A stretch of 64,000 bases of DNA from Cydia pomonella (GCF_033807575.1 NC_084722.1:800832-864831), one strand, 5' to 3'. Positions 11,341 through 22,141 are shown, counted from the stretch's first letter. Translations and numbers: made by a program. Notes: generated by a model from the sequence alone, not told the origin.

Positions 11341-12136
11341 TACGCAATACTAGAATTAGGAACTCGAATATTTCGGCAACTCAAACAGCACTTGAACCTA
11401 ACAAAACTCAACGTATTAGCATAGATAACAGCTGTTTCGAAACCCAAAGAGAAATGATCTCAAAGCCATTGTATAAGTAAGGTGACGATAGCTATGAATA
11501 TTCATTCTGTGGGTAACTTTCATGTGAAAGATGGAGCGGTTGTGAAAAACGCTTGTAGGTCAGTGGAAATGCGGGTGATACTGATATGGGTATACGCAAT
11601 TAAAAATGTAGTATACATAGATACTGATACCTTACATGCGATTATAAAAGGTTTATATAAAAAATAATCCCATAGTAGGCGGTATAGAACTTTGGACACA
11701 GGATTTTGAGTCTTGGAGACGCTATACATCTCTAAGAATATTTTTATAAACTATTCATAATCTTTTAGTTGTGACACTTAGAGACATTTACACCGCTAAA
11801 ATAATTTAAGTTTTTTTTAAATATAATTATTATAGTTTTTTTTTTGTAATTTGACATTAAGAGACTATATACATCTCTAAGTAATAATAACACTTTAGTT
11901 CGAATCGATTTCAGTTAATTTTACTTTATAATTGTTGATTGCTTTTTTCTTGCTTCTGTGTGGCCTATTTGCTGAATAAATGTTGAAGTAGGTAGAAGTT
12001 TAAGAGTCCATCCTGATTTAATAAAGAATTATTGATATTAATGTTTTGATGTTCTTACATCTGACTGCGACTGGGAGGAATGTAAATATCAACTGAATTT
12101 GGGATTTATAAGAGTCAAACCTTCATCAAATAAATA
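11341..12136. other. no recognisable feature
   Basis: Intronic AT-rich sequence. A short phrase, ATACATCTCTAAG, recurs at 11724 and 11870, but no element boundary is clear. Confidence 0.35.
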
Positions 12137-12752
12137 ACCGGCCAAGAGCATGTCGGGCCACGCTCAGTGTAGGGTTCCGTAGTTACTCTTCCGTCACAAT
12201 AAGCTAAATTGGAGCTTAAAGTATAGTAAATTGTTAACCAAAGGATGAAACGGTACCTTTCACCCGAGTTAAACAAATAGGCAAATTTGCATAATCAGTA
12301 CCTAATTAAAGTAAGTCTTTTTACTATGAAGGGGAAACTTTTTGCGATAACTCAAAAACAGCTAAACTGATCATGTCCGCTATAGTTTTCATTTAATGTC
12401 TTTCTTAAGCTCTACTCCCACGATTTTTTTCATATTTTTTGGACCTATGGTTCAAAAGTTAGAGGGGGGGGGACACATTTTTTTTTCTTTCGGAGCGATT
12501 ATCTCCGAATATATTCACTTTATCAAAAAATGTTTCTTGAAAACCCCTATTAGTTTTGAAAGACCTTTCCAACGATACCCCACACTCTAGGGTTGAAGCG
12601 AAAAAAAAATTTCACCCCCACTTTACGTGTAGGGGAGGTACCCGAAAAAAAAAAATTTAGATTTTATTGTACGACTTTGTCGGCTTTATTGATTTATATA
12701 TCCATGCCAAATTTCAGCTTTATAGCACTAATGACCACGGAGCAAAGGCTCG

Positions 12753-12790
<38 letters not shown>

Positions 12791-12864
12791 GACAGACAGA
12801 CAGACGGACATGGCGAAACTATAAGGGTTCCGTTTTATGCCATTTGGCTACGGAACCCTAAAAA
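12137..12864 (-). repeat. long member of the GGGTTCCGT dispersed repeat superfamily
   Basis: One end reads ACCGGCCAAGAGCATGTCGG and the other CTACGGAACCCTAAAAA, with GGGTTCCGT near each end. The interior has G-run and A-run homopolymers and a (GACA)n tract. It shares its ends with the smaller repeats at 34005 and 45415 but has a different interior (GATTATCTCCGAATATATTC). A fragment of the same interior type lies at 53880-54015. No coding sequence is retained. Confidence 0.65.
12752..12810. repeat. (GACA)n microsatellite
   Basis: About 14 GACA units with two interruptions. This tract, found inside many copies of the dispersed repeat, makes artificial Arg/Gln/Thr-rich open frames. Confidence 0.95.
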
Positions 12865-13320
12865 CCGCTCTCATACAATTGGAGTAATACAAGACAGAAG
12901 GCTGAAATAACGAATTTTTAGTGTTCCGTGCAAAATGTGTTCACGGAACACTTATGGGATCACTTTGGTCTTGCTAATTGGTTAAATGCGGTCTCAAAGA
13001 CCGTTGTACGTAGATTGCTTAAACTTGGAACAGTTATTTTGTATGTAAATAACACGAAGCCTGGCCCAAACATTTAAGCAATATATTTTTCTCAAACTTG
13101 CAATGAAATATGTTGACATGACTTACTTCAAATTAGGTCCGGAAATACTACATATCCGGTGTGATGAGTGAAGATGACATGTAAAGAAATTTCATACAAT
13201 CTTACACACCTGCGTCGTAGCGCCAAAATAATCAAATTGTTGTCCCCCTTCAATACCCCCGCACTGAATAACCTATCACATTAGGGCATGAAACAATCAT
13301 CATCGTTCTATTTATATTAT
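12865..13320. other. no recognisable feature
   Basis: Intronic sequence without supportable features. Confidence 0.4.
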
Positions 13321-13592
13321 TATTTCATTGCAAATTTGAGAAAGGCACTATACAAATCTCGGCGAGAAACGGGGTTGCCGACCGCGTATCCCTAATCGAC
13401 CTCGCTACGCCCGGCCGTCTATATCTACTTGGCCTGCAACCTCTACAGTAATGTACTATTTCATTGCAAGTTTGAGAAAGGCACTATACAAATCTCGGCG
13501 AGAAACGGGGTTGCCGACCGCGTATCCCTAATCGACCTCGCTACGTTCGGCCGTCTATATCTACTTGGCCTGCAACCTCTACAGTAATGTAC
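13321..13592. repeat. 136-bp tandem duplication
   Basis: Units 13321-13456 and 13457-13592 differ at about three positions (CAAATTTG versus CAAGTTTG, ACGCCCGG versus ACGTTCGG). The near identity implies a recent duplication, or an assembly duplicate. Confidence 0.95.
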
Positions 13593-13806
13593 TATTTTTT
13601 TAGCATTTTTAAAGCCAACCGAACTAGCTGTTCTAATCTATATTAATTCTGAATAGGGGCTGAACAACCCTGTAACCATACTTGATGAAAGGGTGGCTTT
13701 TGTTCTGAATGGAATTAATTTACTGCTTTGAAAGCTGGTAAAAGTTTAGTAATGTAAGAGTTAGGAGTTACGCGTGTAAAGGTTCAGGTGTTAATGTACT
13801 TAAAAG

Positions 13807-14352
13807 TAGAGATGTGCCGACTAGTCGGCGACTAGTCGGCAAAATGAGCCGAATAGTCGACTGCCTAGATCTTCCAAAAAAATAAGGAAATAAAATAAAA
13901 AACCACCATACTCGAAGTGTTTGCCGATTTACCCAGTCCACCTCGCGAAATAAGTACTTGGCATTGATTACACTTCACTTTACTTGAATCATCTTCAACA
14001 TCGTCAAAAAATGACCACACGCGTGATTTTCTTTTAGTCATAATGTTTATAAAGATCACTACTTGTTTATTTAAACTTTTAAACAACAATTACGATTCGT
14101 TATGTATGTTTTTCTAATAATAACACACCGGAGCAACAAGTGAATCGGAAAGGTAAACAAAACTAGTCAAAACATGAAAACGCAACCACGTGCGGCAGCT
14201 AATCAGGCGACCCGAACGTTCCCGATTACGCCCGAACTTAGGCGAAGACCATAGTCGGCTACGCCGACTAGTCGGCCGACTAGTCGGCCACCTGACTGCC
14301 GACTAGTCGGCTAGTCGGCTAGTCGGCCAAAACCGTAGTCGGCACATCTCTA
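13807..14352 (-). mobile_element. non-autonomous hAT element with BED-finger remnant
   Basis: Terminal inverted repeats TAGAGATGTGCCGACTA and TAGAGATGTGCCGACTAC bound 546 bp, flanked by a perfect 8-bp duplication CTTAAAAG at 13799-13806 and 14353-14360. An 8-bp duplication is diagnostic of hAT transposition. Both subterminal regions are dense in GACTAGTCGG units. Inside, the - strand keeps an ORF fragment with a BED-type zinc-finger N-terminus. Confidence 0.92.
13865..14041 (-). pseudogene. hAT transposase N-terminal fragment (BED zinc finger)
   Basis: From an ATG at 14041 the frame reads MTKRKSRVWSFFDDV, then KVKCNQCQVLISRGG. It has the aromatic VWSFF entry and a Cys-x2-Cys pair typical of BED fingers at the start of hAT transposases. 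The His pair and the whole catalytic and dimerisation region are missing: after about 45 residues the frame runs into unrelated sequence and stops. About 58 residues remain of a usual 550-700. Confidence 0.7.
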
Positions 14353-14479
14353 CTTAAAAGCTATGCTTTTGGTTAACTCCACCGTTTTTATGCTTAATGT
14401 ACCTGAATTTTTACCAAGGTCTTATCAATGAAAGCCGTAACTAATAATAAGATGGAAGAGGTGTAACACACACTTTAAG

Positions 14480-14621
14480 GTGCTCAGGAAGGATTATGAG
14501 GATGACAATAACGGGGAGATATATAAAGGGGAGTGCTCCGAGGAATTGTTCGGTTTAATCCCTGCCGCTTCTGTCGTCCATCACCCTACGCGACAACATT
14601 CCATTCCATCTTCACCACTTA
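14480..14621 (+). pseudogene. LINE C-terminal fragment, left half, split by a DNA transposon
   Basis: The frame contains CSEELFGLIPAA and then HHP, and near the junction a second frame gives FHLHHL. It continues at 17981 as LDGWQSSTVRFCRN. This is the C-terminal LxELxPPA, HxLDGWRSTTVRF, LWNELP signature of a lepidopteran non-LTR ORF. The split falls exactly at the TTA target of the inserted element. Confidence 0.65.
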
Positions 14622-15309
14622 GGGCCAGTTGCACCAAACCACCTGCTAACGTAAGCACAGTTCGCTAAATTTTAACGCTTACGTGGGGGTCTTAACGATT
14701 GCTAAATAAAATGCGTTGCACCAACTATAAAATAACAGAATGTCGGCGCTAATCGTGTGGCCATACTATGAACGCGTTCCTACCAAAAAATTTATGGTAG
14801 AATTATTTTTTCATATAGCAACCCAGTCATAAATGTCAAAGTTGTCAAATTTTTCAACAACGAGAAAACTTGTAGGCGCGAACTAGTTTCTTTTCAGGTT
14901 TTAAATCTAAATATTACACAATTTATGCCATGCCAATCTTGAATATATTTATGATTATATTAATGGCACATTAAATTAAAGTGAAACTGCTGACTACGAT
15001 TGTTCAGTGTCCAAGTGCTTTCCAAGCTGCAATACCGAATTAAACAAGGAGCTGCATTGCCCGGTAAGTTATCTTATTCGTTTAATACGTATCCCTAACT
15101 ACTTTCAGAGCCCTAAGCACAAGGAATTACCTACGCTACCTACAAATACCGACAGTTGGGGCAACATTTCCAATTACATATATTGTTGACACAATAATAC
15201 ATAACTGTTAGTTCTGTTAGTAGCAGATATTCAAGTTACTTTTGTACTTTAATTTAAACCTGCTTGATCTAAGCATTTTCTTTTTGCCAATGGTTGAAAC
15301 GGATCACAA

Positions 15310-15537
15310 TAGTACATTACGATACAAGTGCGAAAAATAGGAAATTCGAAACGAGTGGCGATAAATTAAAACACGACCGAAGGGAGTGTTTTAAATCGAC
15401 ACGAGTTGCGAATTACCTATTCGCACATGTATCGTACAACGTTTTACAGTACATATGACCCTTTAAATGTTCGACACAGTAACGTAATATGCTACTTCTC
15501 GCACTAGTGCTATAAAGTAGCCCCATATGTACTGTAA
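15310..15537 (+). repeat. double-hairpin repeat, copy D (nested)
   Basis: Complete forward unit, AGTACATTACGATACAAGTG to CATATGTACTGTAAT, well preserved, inserted in the Harbinger-like element. Confidence 0.9.
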
Positions 15538-15540
15538 TAT

Positions 15541-16464
15541 ATTTTTATGCACAATAATTTCATGTTACTTTCTTTTCAGGTTTGATATACACCATTTGAT
15601 ATGGAATACAAGATGAAAGTTACACACAAGTGAATCGATTCAAGAAATCAAAGAATCATACACTAGATTAACTGGAAAAACTTGTTGCGAAAAATAAAGT
15701 ATTATAAATGATATCTGAATTTAATTTTTGATAATAAAATACATTTTTAGTTACCTTATCTTACTTTATTTTCTATCTTACACTAAATCCTTTTTAGGTA
15801 GTGACTAATGGAGGTAAAAGGTTATCCGGAGAGAAATCAACAACTCATTGACATATAATATATTATTTCACAATTATATTTAAGTGCCTACTTATTATAT
15901 TTTCTGTCATACTGGTGACTTCACTTGTTTATTCCAACTATTATTTATTTTTTTCTTTATTGGGGTGATCATGATATAAATCATTTATGAAACATGGATG
16001 AGCTGTTGAAAAACTGGTATGGGGAAAACAAATAAAATCAATCTGAGGGCCTTTTATTATGACTGATTTTAGAGCTATTTAGGTATGTTAGGTTTTAAAT
16101 GATGATGAATAGGGATTGGTGGGTTAATATGTAGGTAGGGTATTGTCAGTAGTCAGTCGTGTGTATAATAAATGTGTAGTCAGGTTTAAAAATAATGGGT
16201 TAACACATTCTCTAAAGTATGTTGTAATGCTCTTTTGCAAATTAAGACCTATGGATTATATTTTTACTAATTAACTGTTATGTTATTTCCAATACATGGC
16301 TAGGGTTGCATACAATTGTTACATTGTAATTTATTTATATGCTAATTCACTGTATGACTGGTTGAATACAAGTAAAATTCAGGTGACAGAAGGGAGGCCA
16401 TATTATATTTTATCTAACCCAGGTATTGGCTGTTATATTTATAAATGTTATCCAGTATGAAAGG
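15541..16464. other. interior of the Harbinger-like element, no ORF recognised
   Basis: AT-rich, with stops in all frames. No DDE-type transposase motif is seen. Confidence 0.4.
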
Positions 16465-16610
16465 AAACAATTAAGATGGTCAGCTCTTTATCATTTGTCA
16501 CCATGCCTGTCATGTTCTAACAAGTATGTATGTGCAACAGTGACAGGCATAGTGACAAGTGGATAAAAATGGAACCATGCTGCCACTGCAGGTTATACCT
16601 ATTAAACTAC
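16465..16610. mobile_element. foldback MITE with CCATGCCTGTCAC arms
   Basis: ATTTGTCACCATGCCTGTCA on the left is mirrored by GTGACAGGCATAGTGACAAG on the right around a short loop. A second copy lies at 30915-31040 and a fragment at 8200-8262. Confidence 0.7.
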
Positions 16611-17890
16611 TCAGTTGTTCTCATGTATATTCGATATTTCCAGAAGAATTACTTTATTAGGCTCGGAGGCCACTATTGTCTAGACACAGTAAGAGATCCT
16701 TTGGCGTAGTATCAAGGTAAGTATGTCAGGGCATGCCGAGGCATCCCTCACACAAACAAATGCTTAGAACATCTGGCATTTCTAAGACACTGTGGTAAAC
16801 CTGAAAATTCCAGAGGGATACCTTGACATTCACAAGCAGAGCTCAATGTGTAGGGATGCCTCGGCAATATGCTGAAGGACGCCCTGCCATGCCATGTTGC
16901 TAACGGGTGCGGGACCCTATAATAGGTATAATGTAATCATTGAAGATAAGAGATACCCAGGTAGCCCACACTCAAAATAAATGTAGATTTTTGGAGCTGT
17001 TAATTGTTAAATCTAATTGTAACTTCGTATTCTAATAAATATTAATTTAAATATAAATATCACCATAAATAAAACTGTTTTAGTTAATTACTTGCAAAGT
17101 TGTTGTTTCTAGGGTTAATGAATAAGATATGTTGTAAAAGCAAATAAAACACAAGCAAGTATGTATGAATTGAAGTATTATAATCAGTTTTACATTAGGT
17201 ACACATTTTGCCCACTTATATATACCTAACCTATTATGCCGACTGGTCTGGAATTGTCCAATACATTTTCTTCGCACTAAAATACTTGATTTCATATGTA
17301 GCATCTTGTTTTATGTGATTTTATAGTTATAAATATAGTTCACTTCTCTTCTGGGTTACGATTTTCAGAGGCCGACTTTGTATATGTTTATAGTTGTCAT
17401 CTCGCTGTTTTCGAATATCATTAAATTGATTTTAATGACCAGTCTGTCGATAAATAGTGTTCATTACATGCCGTCGAGTTTCACTTTATGGGACGTATTT
17501 GTTAACCTGTGATAGCATCAATCTGGTCTTATCCTCAACTTAAACTCATTCTGCACTCGATTTCAATTTAAAACACACCTTTTCTTTGAATATCCGGAAC
17601 AAATTAATGTATTTTATGAAACACAAGTAGTCTCGCAACTAAAATGACATTTAAAACCATTATGTCACCTATCACACGTTTTTGCGTTTAGATATTTCCA
17701 CCTTTTTATTGTTATAAATATATTTTTAATAATTTACATTACTTTTTACTCAAATTATTTAATAATCAAACATAAATTCGTGAAATACGGACGATTTCCA
17801 AAAAGCGCCGCCATATTTATCGAACGACTTTGCTGTTAACCAGTGCTCTGCCACCGGTTAAGGGCAGCGTAACTTTTTAACGGACACATA
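16611..17890. other. interior of the Harbinger-like element, no ORF recognised
   Basis: Contains short local repeats only, such as the GCATGCCGAGGCATCCC style near 16730-16860. No recognisable domain. Confidence 0.4.
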
Positions 17891-17983
17891 GCGTGGTGCA
17901 ACCCAAATATGCAGTTAGCATTCGCTAGCGCCATATTTACACATGATCAGTACATCAAATGGGCATGGTGCAACTGGCCCTTA

Positions 17984-18110
17984 GATGGTTGGCAGTCCTC
18001 AACTGTGCGTTTCTGTAGAAACTGTGGCATGAACTGTCCGTCTGTCCGCCTGCGGTATTTTCAGACCGATACCGCTAACGCTAAGCCATCAGCACTACGA
18101 GCGTAGATTT
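17984..18110 (+). pseudogene. LINE C-terminal fragment, right half
   Basis: GWQSSTVRFCRN continues the LINE C-terminal signature begun at 14480-14621. Removing the intervening element and one TTA restores HHLDGW across the junction, while frameshifts elsewhere show the LINE was already decaying. Confidence 0.65.
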
Positions 18111-19090
18111 TTTTATGGTATTAATATTATTTTAGATACGTATTTTAATTGAATTAGAATTCGTTTTTAGTTTTATTTAATAGACACGTTAGTTTATTTT
18201 TATTTCCTATAAAATTAATCAAACTGTCAGTCAATTCTACTACAAACTCCGAAAACCGAAGTCAGATCACATCGGAAAGATTCCCGAAAAGCAATTTGTC
18301 TTAATCACAAGATGTTAGACTAACGACAGATGCAATTAAGGGCCCCCGACAAAATGGCGACTGATAATTAAGGGATTACTCCAAAATGAGCACTGACAGC
18401 TAGTTGAGGAGAAATATGGCCTAAGTTATGATAAACTAGATTTAACAGTCTTGCCACAATCGTGGACAGGGTAGATGGCGCTTTCTGGCAGTGGAGCCTA
18501 AACCTACGTGATTGTGATAGAATAATTTACAGTACCGGCCAATTATATCAACTCCATGTTTTTTCGGTACAATATTTTTTTATATACTAATATTTCATTT
18601 ATTCCATATTATATAAAGGGTGCTCCAAGGAATTGTTCGGATATCATCATCGGACAATCATCCCAGCAACGCAAACAGTCACTGAAAATGATTTCTCGTA
18701 TATACATTTAAAATAAAATAGATCTTATCTTATGTCTCATGCTTTGAAGCTACTAGACGATATTCCATATTTGTACTTGTATTTTGTTATTTATGTGGTT
18801 TATAAAAAAATACATGTAAAAGTGCCCCTATGGCCTATTTGAATAAATGTTTGTTTGAATATATTTGTAAGTGGTTTCCTCACAAGTTTAGGTAGTCTAG
18901 TAGCCTTTGTGCGAGCGCTGAGAAAAATTGGTCTCATCTTATGTTTTTTTCATAATATTTGCTGTTGTGTACCGCTGAAGCATTCACGGTGTACACCTCA
19001 CGGCTCAACATCGTAGATGTACGATCTTACATCCGTCCGATATAGGCGCAGATAATTTGAAAATATGACTGACTATTTTTTTTTCTCCAG
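18111..19090. other. intronic sequence with LINE scraps
   Basis: The stretch 18605-18640 (GGTGCTCCAAGGAATTGTTC) repeats a piece of the LINE C-terminal region at 14530-14552. The stretch 18775-18860 ends in GCCTATTTGAATAAATGTTTG, a LINE 3'-end style. The rest is anonymous intron upstream of exon 2. Confidence 0.4.
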
Positions 19091-19338
19091 GTGCACACAG
19101 CAAAACAACAAGTCCCACTCTCCGACTCCTACCTACCCGTCGCCATGCAAGTCATCGCTCACCTCACCGACCAAATGGCTTTCGAGGCGCGTGACGAGCC
19201 CAAACCGACCACCAGTCGGCCGACGAAGACGACCAGTCGGCCGACTGGTCGACCGATGACGACGGGCAAGCCGATGACACCGAGACCGGACGCGGTGTAT
19301 GTCAATATGTATCAGTTCAACAGGCCTGGTGTATCTAG
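19091..19338 (+). CDS. secreted protein of unknown function, exon 2 (Pro/Thr/Arg-rich linker)
   Basis: The acceptor TTTTTTTTCTCCAG ends at 19090 and the donor TCTAG|GTGATG starts at 19339. The exon carries 82 codons plus 2 nt. Entry is phase 0, matching exon 1. The two leftover bases AG join the single G that opens exon 3 to make an Arg codon. It encodes residues 20-101. VHTAKQQ follows the signal peptide. A short helix-like part runs to about 53, then a low-complexity linker rich in Pro, Thr and Arg at about 56-85 (TTSRPTKTTSRPTGRP), then PDAVYVNMYQFNRPG. Thr next to Pro suggests possible O-glycosylation. The linker is coded by GC-rich near-palindromic DNA (AGTCGGCCGACT at 19235-19246). A decayed partial copy of the exon end lies about 540 bp downstream. 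Confidence 0.75.
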
Positions 19339-19448
19339 GTGATGGTCTTTTGCTTTCTTCTTTCTTCTGTATATACTTTACTTTCTTTGTCTTTAGGCTA
19401 TCGTATTATCTTAGATTTATAATGTTAAAACTTGAGAGCATTTAACCA

Positions 19449-19672
19449 GCCCGCGACTGCCTTTAAGAGCTTCGCCCTCTGTCGAAAACCTCGGCCAATG
19501 GTCATACTAATGTCATACTTATTGCACGGACGGATGTTTATCTGACATGGTACGTACAATATGTGTACGCTACGTACAAATAGCCATACATTTGACGTGC
19601 CCCTCCCCTGCAAAAATCAGCAGACTGATCTGTACAGAAAAATACAGACCAGGCGTCTCCAGTTGCAATGAT
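19449..19672. repeat. dispersed repeat, copy 1
   Basis: Matches 24449-24647 in the same order: GCCTTTAAGAGCTT, CTGTCGAAAACCTCGGCCAA, GACGTTTATCT-like, GCCCCTCC, GCAAAAATC and GGCGTCTCCAGTTG. Non-coding; both copies lie in introns of the secreted-protein gene. Confidence 0.8.
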
Positions 19673-19741
19673 GAATAGGATCAAAAGTTACTGAGAGCCG
19701 CTCTACTGGTTGTGGTAGTAGTCTTAGCCGCCGAAGACCAC

Positions 19742-19881
19742 GAGTAGACCGACTAGCACCAGTCACAGACCACGACGACTAATCGGCCGACTATTAGTCG
19801 GCCGGGCAGACCACTGACGACGAGACCGGACGAGGTGTATGTCACTACGTATCAGTTCAACAGGCTAGGTGTTGGTCTTCT
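19742..19881 (+). pseudogene. partial decayed duplicate of exon 2
   Basis: It resembles the 3' part of exon 2 through its donor region: CGGCCG and GGGCAG-type repeats, then GAGACCGGAC, GAGGTGTATGTC and TATCAGTTCAACAGGC, then CTAGGTGTTGGTCTT for exon 2's CTAGGTGATGGTCTT. The frame equivalent to exon 2 is open from 19757 to beyond 19868 but is closed upstream by TAG at 19754-19756, and no polypyrimidine acceptor is present. It is therefore best read as a dead partial exon copy, though a cryptic acceptor at TCACAG (19763-19768) cannot be excluded. Confidence 0.75.
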
Positions 19882-19882
19882 T

Positions 19883-20035
19883 GTTAGGGTCCCGTATCAA
19901 AAATGTGCAAAAGGAACCCTTATGGTGCGACTCTGTCCGTCTGTCACAACGCTAAATATCTCGAGAACCACTTAAGCTATCAATTTGAAATTTGGAATAG
20001 TTATGAACAACGCTAACCCAGACACACTGAAAGTA
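19883..20035 (+). repeat. fragment of the GGGTTCCGT dispersed repeat
   Basis: AGGGTCCCGTATCAAAAATG and then GTCCGTCTGTCACAACGCTA match the left part of the family. Confidence 0.6.
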
Positions 20036-20039
20036 TTTT

Positions 20040-20420
20040 TTTTTTTTTGCTATTTCCAAGATCATGCTTTAGTTTCTTTAGCTGATGGGTTAAAAACGCT
20101 CGGATAAATCGGCGGCTTTTCTGTGAATATTACGAAGTTAACGATGTGGATATTTTTTTCTAAGACTACCAGCATAAGAATAAAGTTTGTTTTATGATGT
20201 CCACAGGAAAGTCGCATAACCTGAACTCATACTACTTGTCAGCACTTAAAATAAAAAAATTAATTACGTAGATATTTTTGCTTTTAGTTTAAATGTTTAT
20301 AAAAAACGTATTATTGATGTTTTAACACCCCCTATAAACTAAGTACTTCTTCTAGTTTCTTGTACTGTATTTCATGTACCTACCAAATACATAACCAACC
20401 ATTCTATGTTGTAGTTGACA
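20040..20420. other. no recognisable feature
   Basis: AT-rich intron. Confidence 0.4.
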
Positions 20421-20617
20421 CCAGTACCCCTAGTGTAAATTTAATGGACATCATAACGTGACGAACGCGTTTGCGTTAAGTTTAATTTTGTATAGGATTT
20501 TGAGTTTCCAAAACGTCCCGCTTGGCGCGCTCTTTCTAAATCCAATACAAAATGAGACTAAACGCAAACGCGTACGTCACGTTTCGAAATCGAATTTATT
20601 TACACTAGGGGTACTGG
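20421..20617. mobile_element. MITE with CCAGTACCCCTAGTGTAAAT ends, copy 1
   Basis: 197 bp with inverted ends CCAGTACCCCTAGTGTAAAT, and inner inverted blocks ACGTGACG and CGCGTTTGCGTTAAGT around a GC-rich centre CCCGCTTGGCGCGCT. A second copy is at 34506-34701. Confidence 0.88.
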
Positions 20618-20943
20618 AGTCCTTAAGACTGTCGGTGTTTAGCTTTGGCTCTGAATTAATATTATTTATACTAATTAGTTGTAAGTGCTGTGGCCCACAC
20701 ATATTGTAAACAATATAGTAATAAAAAATTAGCGGGATTGCCTATTTTTAATTTTTTACTCCTTCGTTCTAAAACTGCCAATAGTCAACGGCATTACTCA
20801 TACAGCCAATGAAGCTGTTTTAGAGAAAATAAATATTAAATAAAAATACAATAATAAACTTATTCGGTACAAACACAACAACATAATACATATAAAACTT
20901 AAAATCTAAATCTAAAAATAAATAAAACTAATCTTAAAATAAA
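20618..20943. other. no recognisable feature
   Basis: AT-rich intron between two MITEs. Confidence 0.4.
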
Positions 20944-21184
20944 TACCGTAAAACAACCCAACTATAGTCCAAAGCTCCCAACTATGGTCCACAAATAAAC
21001 TCAATTTTTTTCGTTCAGGTGTGTATTTTACTATATTTTTGTAGTTCTAAGGCAAAGTATGTTTATAAATGGAAGGTAAAACTAGGAGTAAAACAAAAGG
21101 AACATTGGTATAGATACTTAATTTCCTTTTGAACTTGTGGACCATAGTTGCAGTATTGGACTATAGTTGGGTGGATTTACGGTA
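20944..21184. mobile_element. MITE with TACCGTAAA ends
   Basis: 241 bp bounded by TACCGTAAAACAACCCAACT and its inverted partner TACCGTAAATCCACCCAACT, both followed inward by ATAGTCCAA. GGACCATAGTTG-type blocks are mirrored again inside. Confidence 0.88.
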
Positions 21185-21656
21185 ATTAAAAACTATCCGC
21201 CTGCGGCATGGTGCCGTAGATATAGTAATTCGTTTTGTAAGTATTACTTGTAGTAGCTGTTTGTTTACCCAAATAATGAGAAAAAAAAATACTAAAACTA
21301 TTATTTTTTAACTAAATACTAAATAAAGCTTATGGTTACGCTTATAGTACTAGGTTTTAGGCACGTTTACAAAGTATTGGTCTTTATGATATCTTACAAA
21401 CTAAGATTGTAACCCGATTTACAAACATGAAATACAAAGTTGGCCAGGTTTTCATCGCATTCAGCCTTTCCCTTTATAACTAAATTTTAATGGGTAATGA
21501 CAGAGACTAGTTGGAAATATAGACTGCTCATAACAACACTTATAAAAGTTGCGGTACTGTGAAGTTAAATGGCGATACTATAGCACGGTCATAAAATAAT
21601 TTTGCATCTCACTTTGGATCCTTTAACGATAAAATTAAGGCCTGAATTTTGTTATT
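21185..21656. other. no recognisable feature
   Basis: AT-rich intron. Confidence 0.4.
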
Positions 21657-22141
21657 TAGGGTGCCTCCCATTATGGAGCTTTAAATGCAGGGCTCGATTC
21701 TACTCGCTACGTTGAGCTACTTTTTTTTTTACTTTTTTTTTTGTTTTTACTTTTTTATGAGACCAACCATGAAATCGCAAAAAAAATTGGCTGATCAGAT
21801 ATCGATGTCTTCTATGGAAAAGCATTTCATTTCATTTTATTTCAGCAAACATAAGCATTACAGTAGTGTACCACAACGCTTACATACTAGGCATTAAAAA
21901 CATTCAATAAACAATTTAACACACAAAATTAAAAAATTAAAATATAAAAATATAGCTGTAATTAGTATAATTAGCAATGTAAGTTAAAATAATTAATAAT
22001 ATCTATAAATTACGGATTACATAATTGTTTGTAAGTGAGCAAGAAGTTTTTTCGCGATTTCCAGGTTGGTCTCAAAGTAAAAGTAACTCAATTTAGCAAG
22101 TAGAATCGAGCCTTAAACTTAAAGCTCCATAGTGGGAGACA
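21657..22141. mobile_element. long-TIR element interrupted by a LINE 3' end, copy 1
   Basis: The left arm (GCCTCCCATTATGGAGCTTT, then GGCTCGATTCTACTCGCTA, then GAGACCAACC) is mirrored by the right arm (GGTTGGTCTCAAAGTAAAAG, then AGTAGAATCGAGCC, then AAAGCTCCATAGTGGGAG). The centre, about 21835-22020, is an AT-rich retroelement-like tail. Other copies are at 26345-26705 and, as a fragment, 34272-34350. Confidence 0.8.

Larger units (their letters stand above)
14622..17980. mobile_element. Harbinger-like element, 3.36 kb, no intact transposase
   Basis: The ends are perfect 15-bp inverted repeats GGGCCAGTTGCACCA, flanked by TTA at 14619-14621 and 17981-17983, the three-base duplication typical of PIF/Harbinger. 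A second inverted GTTGCACCA-type motif lies about 90 bp inside each end (near 14713 and 17895), a transposase-binding-site-like arrangement. The size would suit an autonomous copy, but I find no DDE transposase or Myb-like ORF. A short exon-like frame at 15007-15189 is unrecognised. Nested insertions at 15310-15537 and 16465-16610 show it is old. Confidence 0.75.

Noticed and set aside
12593..12910. 105-residue open frame with Arg/Gln/Thr/Asp repeats
   Set aside because: It is the (GACA)n tract of a dispersed repeat read as protein; no splice or start context.
13865..14089. BED zinc-finger host gene
   Set aside because: It lies inside hAT ends with an 8-bp duplication and lacks the His ligands, so it is a transposon remnant.
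15007..15189. Harbinger transposase or Myb-like ORF
   Set aside because: 60 residues with no DDE or Myb motif that I can see.
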